Shown here: positions 60,313 to 64,000 of the stretch, in pieces
Numbering within the stretch: position 1 is the first letter of the stretch
Layout: the number at the start of each line of letters is the position of its first letter
Assembly: GCA_963920705.1 (NCBI GenBank)
Contig: OY987227.1
Location: 23,089,434-23,153,433, forward strand
From: Odiellus spinosus
Taxonomy: Eukaryota > Arthropoda > Arachnida > Opiliones > Phalangiidae
Direction of reading: 5' to 3'
Length of the DNA stretch: 64,000 nt
The notes under the pieces: model-generated
Seen by the model: only the letters and a program-made list of their open reading frames with translations
What the model was told of the DNA's origin: nothing
Database searches by the model: none
Program-made: the position numbers and the translations under genes

Positions 60313-60472
60313 AATAGTGTGGTAGACCGTTTTCGCGTTATCTTTAATATCAGCTCTTAATTGATTTGATTACTACGCCTTTTTTAGGGGTGTACGGTAC
60401 GTTTTAAAATTGCTTATATTTTTACCAGCCCCAAATTCTTCGGTAATTGACTTTGACTGGGAATACTTTCCT

Positions 60473-60478
60473 AATAAA
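60473..60478 (+). terminator. Candidate poly(A) signal AATAAA
   Basis: 160 bp past the nesprin stop codon. It lies beside A-runs, so it may be fortuitous. Confidence 0.4.
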
Positions 60479-61124
60479 AAAAAAAGATTGAAAAAAAAAA
60501 AAAAATTGATCCTCGAGCTTGACTGTGATTATTTTATAAAGGAGCGAAAAAAAAATCATCCCGACTTTAGGAGCGAAATTTCCAACAATTTTTTAAGTAT
60601 ATCAATATAGAGAAGTATATTAACGAATTTTGACAAAACCCAACCAGATGTAATTGACCCCTTATAAACATTCGTGTCGGGAACATGAAAAATATCTAGA
60701 CTTCGGGTAGCATCCATATGTTTTAAGTGCCATGACCTTTTTTTGTTTGAATTTTTATAACCCTATAGTTTTAATTGTTTCCCGATTTCGCGCCCCCAGA
60801 GCGATATCGAGTTTTATATATTCTAGTTATTAAAAGGTATAAAATATATCGTTAGCTTATCTAAAGAATTTTAAAGGATCTATAGATTTGGTTTTCTGAG
60901 AAGTTAACGCGTGTGCCTATGCAAACGGCTTGGTTCAATGTTGGAGAAATCGTTTTGTATTATACATTTTTGTTAATTACCTAGTTCTCGCCTTAATCGT
61001 CCGACAATGTTAAATTGTACCAGAAAAAAATTAAAATTGAGAAGAGAAATTGTTGCTCATAGGAGAAAGATAAAAAAATCATTGGAGTTTGAAAAATGAC
61101 ATCCTTTGTCTTTGTATAATTTGT

Positions 61125-61130
61125 AATAAA
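61125..61130 (+). terminator. Candidate poly(A) signal AATAAA (distal)
   Basis: AATAAA about 810 bp past the stop codon, followed by TGT/GT-poor sequence. A second possible 3' UTR end. Confidence 0.35.
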
Positions 61131-61979
61131 CGTTGGTAGACCTAGTAAAACCATTACTTATCAAATATAAGGATTTAATGAAAAGTACTGTCCCATATCT
61201 TCGGTATAAAGGCCTTCACTATAAAAGAAAATATTAAAACAACTATTTAACGGATCAGAAACAAGATCGTCACTCGAAGGTAATGTCACGGAAGTAGAAG
61301 CGATTGCATGGGCAAGGGCTGAACAAACCAATATCGGAAAAGGCATCGGACAATAAAACGAGGTTTATGAAGGGCAGTAAGCGTGCGTGGCGGTGAAGCT
61401 CAGTTCCCTCATTTTATTCCAAAATTGGGTTTCCTTTGCAAGTTGTTAAAGATAGCTTTCTCAGTTATTTGCATTTCAACAACCCTCACTCCAAACCTCT
61501 TTCTGTTGACCAAAGTCTCGCAACGAACACTATTTTACGATGTAAACGCGTACGGTAGCGTAAGTATCTAGCGAGTTTTGGGCGTCCCAATAATCTGGCG
61601 AACCAATAGCAAGAAGGACGAATAGGCACGCGAACATCGTTCAAAACGCCCCGCACTAAAAGTCGACTTAACCAATTTGGTAATGGAAAAACAATAGAGC
61701 GAAACGATCGTAAAGAAAAAGCCAACTGGATCTAGCTTCGCGGCGCTATAGATATTCGGAAAAACGAAACGATTAAATGGTCATAAAGAATGGTAAAATC
61801 TAGAGGTAAATGCGGTTACGGCGTTGCGAAAGGTTTACCGCGTCACTTCCTTCTCTAAACGATTCTGTGATTCGCGTCGACAACGAAATTTGCAATCATC
61901 GCGAGAGCCGCTTAATAAGAGACGATCTTCACTTACCGACAAGCTGGATTCTACGGCCAAAAAAGATTATTTCGTATCT

Positions 61980-62383
61980 ATGTCGTCTCGCGTCGCCCCT
62001 TGGCTCTTAAACGACGAGCTGAGCGATTCTTATTACTCGACTCATCCGTTTCAGCAACGCGTCAGACATCGTTTCTTGTTGAGCGGCAGTGGCAAAAGGC
62101 AACCGGTCGAAAGCGAAGACTCGGGTCGTCACTTTCCTTGGGTTTACGCCCGACAAATATTCTCCAAGTCCTCTTTGAACGGAATTAGCCACATCGCGGC
62201 GGCCGATAATTGGTTCCGAAGGCTTTTGTGGGTAGCTCTGTTTATTCTGTGCTTGGGCGGCTTCATCTACCAGGCTGGCTCCTACTTCTACCTCTATTTC
62301 AAATACCCGACCACGGTCGAGGTTAAAGTGGAAAATAAAGGATCTCTCGAGTTTCCCGGGGTGACCATTTGCAACAGTAACAA
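61980..62383 (+). CDS. DEG/ENaC (pickpocket-like) sodium channel, first coding exon, partial gene
   Basis: Encodes the N terminus of an amiloride-sensitive (DEG/ENaC/ASC family) cation channel subunit. From ATG 61980, residues 1-60 are cytoplasmic. FSKSSLNGISHI (61-72) is the pre-TM1 gating motif. TM1 is about 82-107 (LLWVALFILCLGGFIYQAGS), and the extracellular segment carries EFPGVTICNSN (124-134), a family signature. The frame is open upstream to 61797 without ATG, so a longer N terminus from an upstream exon is possible. The donor is AACAA|GTACGC (phase 2); unspliced, the frame would stop at about 62429. The conserved His of the His-Gly gating motif is Asn here. Insect pickpocket channels act in mechanosensation, salt or water taste, or tracheal fluid clearance; which subfamily this is cannot be said. 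Confidence 0.9.
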
Positions 62384-62456
62384 GTACGCGAGAAGCCAAA
62401 TTTTTAATCCCTCCACAGCCTGTAGTTAAGACAAATTTCCCCGTTCTTTTCTCAAG

Positions 62457-62523
62457 AATTCGTCGGTTGCAGTACTGCGAAACATATCATCAAGAGTGCT
62501 TGATTAACGCCACGGATTTCGAA
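62457..62523 (+). CDS. DEG/ENaC channel, second exon
   Basis: After a 73-bp intron (acceptor ttctcaag), the A completes AAA to give ICNSNK-IRRLQYCETYHQECL, a good match to the start of the Cys-rich extracellular domain of pickpocket proteins. It ends at GAA|GTAATT (62524); CAG|GTTGAA at 62533 is an in-phase alternative. Later exons (Cys-rich loops, TM2, GxS filter) are not in the window. Confidence 0.75.
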
Positions 62524-62561
62524 GTAATTCAGGTTGAACAAACTTATGTATTATAAGATTT

Positions 62562-62710
62562 ACTATAAGCTGCGTTCATACCAGGCCATGAAGTCGATTC
62601 AAACCGTTTCGATGCGGTCATGTGTCATCAATCGATTCAGATTTAAATATCGATTTGATTATATCGATTAAATTCAATTGAGATAAACCGGTGTGAACGT
62701 AGCTTATATA
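62562..62710. mobile_element. MITE of the GTTCACAC family, copy 3 (149 bp)
   Basis: Left ACTATAAGCTGCGTTCATACC and right GGTGTGAACGTAGCTTATAT are inverted repeats, flanked by TATA-like sequence. Interior with several ATCGATT motifs. Confidence 0.8.
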
Positions 62711-62807
62711 ATTGATGCGCGTTTCGATGTTAAGTCGTTTAGTGGCTATTTCTCCTTAAGTGACACCGCGCCTCATATAACTTTTAACGTCTTGTCATGG
62801 ACACACT

Positions 62808-63100
62808 CAAGCTACGGTCACACTAGCATTTCTTAATCGATTTGAAACGCTAAAATCAAACCGATACTCAAATCGCCAGGGATCGATTTAAGCGTCATGT
62901 GTTCCCGCATTATCTTCATAAATCGATTTATTGTAGCTTTATCTATCGGTTGTTGAAACCGAATCGGTATGAATCAGATACTCGAAGCAGTTTCGAGAAA
63001 TCGAATCAAATCGATTTGATAAAAGACGGTTTCCTGTTCCCATGACTCCAGCGAAACGTTTTGGAACGGTTTAAATCGATTCCAAGGTCTAAACTATAAC
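62808..63100. mobile_element. MITE-related sequence, copy 4 (one clear end)
   Basis: Starts CAAGCTACGGTCACACTAG, a diverged family end, and has many ATCGATTT/AACGGTTT motifs as in copies 3 and 5. No matching right end was found, so it is truncated or merged with copy 5. Confidence 0.5.
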
Positions 63101-63106
63101 AAGCGC

Positions 63107-63297
63107 ATATAAGCTACGTTCACACCTGGCACTTTGGAACCGTTTTCAAACCGTTTCGAATGTTCAAATTGACTTTTCAAGATACTAAATTGGTTTCTTG
63201 ATGATAGATCTACACGGGTAACCCCAAAATTTTTTAATTTAACCTTTCCAAAACGGTTAAAAACGGTTTCGAAGTCTGAAGTGTGAAAGCAGCTATA
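63107..63297. mobile_element. MITE of the GTTCACAC family, copy 5 (191 bp)
   Basis: Left ATATAAGCTACGTTCACACC, right GTGTGAAAGCAGCTATAG. The interior (GGAACCGTTTTCAAACCGTTT, then AACGGTTAAAAACGGTTTC) closely resembles copy 2 at 31867. Confidence 0.8.
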
Positions 63298-63744
63298 GAA
63301 ACATTCGAGCCTCCCTTAAATTTTCGAATTAAAGGCGATTTTTGAAGCGAAGAGCAAAAAAGGAAACAATATATCACCTAAGCTTTAAGAATTTTCTGAG
63401 TCAAAAAAAAAAAAAAAAAAAAAAACTAAATAATAATTATAATTGTATTGTTCGCAGAACAATTTTTTTTTTTTGGTGCGAAAATCGCTTGGTGAATGTT
63501 AACGCCTATGCTGACCATCAGGTATTCGAAATGTAATTTAAATTGGCAGTTGTTATAACGAGAGTTAATATTATTAACAAACAAGTCCCGACACAGACTA
63601 GTTTATAATTTCTTAACTCCAAATTCAATTAAAATCTCATTGGCTATTTACATTAATTACTGCGTCGTTGAACTCGTTGAAAACTGAGATTTACGTCCAG
63701 ATTATATAATCCAGGGCTTCGTCAACTCGATTCGAGGTAACAGA

Positions 63745-63925
63745 GTGTATTTTTTCAAGGGGTGTTTTTTTCCTGGGGTGTAATTTTTCAAGGGGTATAT
63801 TTCTTCAAGTACTTTTTCAAGGGGTGGTGTATTTTTTAAGGGGTGATTTCAAGGAGTGTATTTTTTCAAGGGGTGTATTTTTTCAAGGGGTGTATTTTTT
63901 CAAGGAATGTATTTCACCCCTTGTA
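63745..63925. repeat. Degenerate tandem repeat TTTTTTCAAGGGGTGTA
   Basis: About nine imperfect units of 16-19 bp built on TCAAGGGGTGTATTTTT, the last followed by the inverted form CACCCCTTG at about 63918. Confidence 0.85.
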
Positions 63926-63939
63926 AAAAAATTAAAAAA

Positions 63940-64000
63940 AAATCTCAATTTTTCTCAATCTCAATTTTTCTCAATCTCAATTTTTCTCAATCTCAATTTT
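63940..64000. repeat. Tandem repeat CTCAATCTCAATTTTT (16 bp), cut by window end
   Basis: Nearly four identical 16-bp units running off the end of the window. Confidence 0.9.

Larger units (their letters stand above)
60313..61979 (+). other. Nesprin 3' UTR and intergenic region before the DEG/ENaC gene
   Basis: AT-rich non-coding sequence. Candidate poly(A) signals are AATAAA at 60473-60478 (inside an A-rich run) and AATAAA at 61125-61130. The DEG/ENaC promoter and 5' UTR should lie in the distal part; no core promoter element could be assigned with confidence. Confidence 0.6.
62533..64000 (+). other. Repeat-rich intron of the DEG/ENaC gene (to window end)
   Basis: No further channel exon was found. 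The stretch is a cluster of GTTCACAC-family MITEs (62562-63297), an A-run of about 25 (63402-63425) and simple repeats from about 63745. Confidence 0.6.

Noticed and set aside
1..64000. tRNA or rRNA genes
   Set aside because: No cloverleaf with A/B boxes or rRNA-like segment was recognised by eye on either strand; a covariance-model scan would be needed to exclude them formally.

Overview
The window is eukaryotic and almost certainly insect nuclear DNA. It shows short 55-80 bp GT-AG introns mixed with a few long ones, AT-rich introns, TTAGG-type telomere-like motifs (18351-18411), several families of short inverted-repeat DNA elements and a decayed non-LTR retrotransposon. A beetle or similar insect is my guess; the order cannot be fixed from the sequence alone.

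Positions 932-60312 (+ strand) hold the 3' part of one giant gene, the insect nesprin Msp-300 (SYNE-type LINC-complex protein). I resolved 58 coding exons. Their splice phases agree throughout, and the exon lengths add up to 39,072 nt, an uninterrupted 13,023-codon frame plus stop. The first exon seen opens in phase 0, so the start codon and the N-terminal actin-binding calponin-homology domains must lie upstream of the window. The order along the protein is: a long spectrin-repeat rod (932-35030); a Pro/Ser/Lys-rich, probably disordered linker of about 3,600 residues encoded by two huge exons (35341-38112 and 38754-46844); a second, shorter rod (about 46390-58274); a 56-bp microexon (58870-58925); and a terminal exon with the KASH transmembrane/luminal peptide ending in PPPV (60087-60312). 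The expected role is to link the actin and microtubule cytoskeleton to the nuclear envelope through SUN-domain proteins, chiefly in muscle.

Within the first rod, a two-spectrin-repeat unit of about 214 residues recurs about 16 times between 7.5 and 22 kb. It is marked by a conserved segment of the form GE-x-L-x(3)-T-x(3)-GR. This regularity independently supports the exon model, including a GC-AG intron at 15734-16800. The linker exon carries its own nested repeats: three copies of a GDPN...FAHFKSR unit, an 11-residue [11 protein letters not shown] array, and three copies of a KSKKSK block.

Downstream (about 60313-61979) are the nesprin 3' UTR and an intergenic stretch. Next come the first coding exons of a DEG/ENaC (pickpocket-like) sodium channel (61980-62383 and 62457-about 62523), whose remainder is beyond the window. 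The last 1.4 kb is repetitive: a cluster of GTTCACAC-ended MITEs and simple A/T-rich repeats.

The long introns contain TTAA-flanked piggyBac-type mini-elements, a 332-bp foldback palindrome, a 177-bp element with perfect 23-bp terminal inverted repeats around TTAGG motifs, an antisense non-LTR reverse-transcriptase fragment with its FADD box, and a 24/25-bp minisatellite of about 35 units just before the KASH exon. I saw no tRNA, rRNA, CRISPR or prokaryotic feature.
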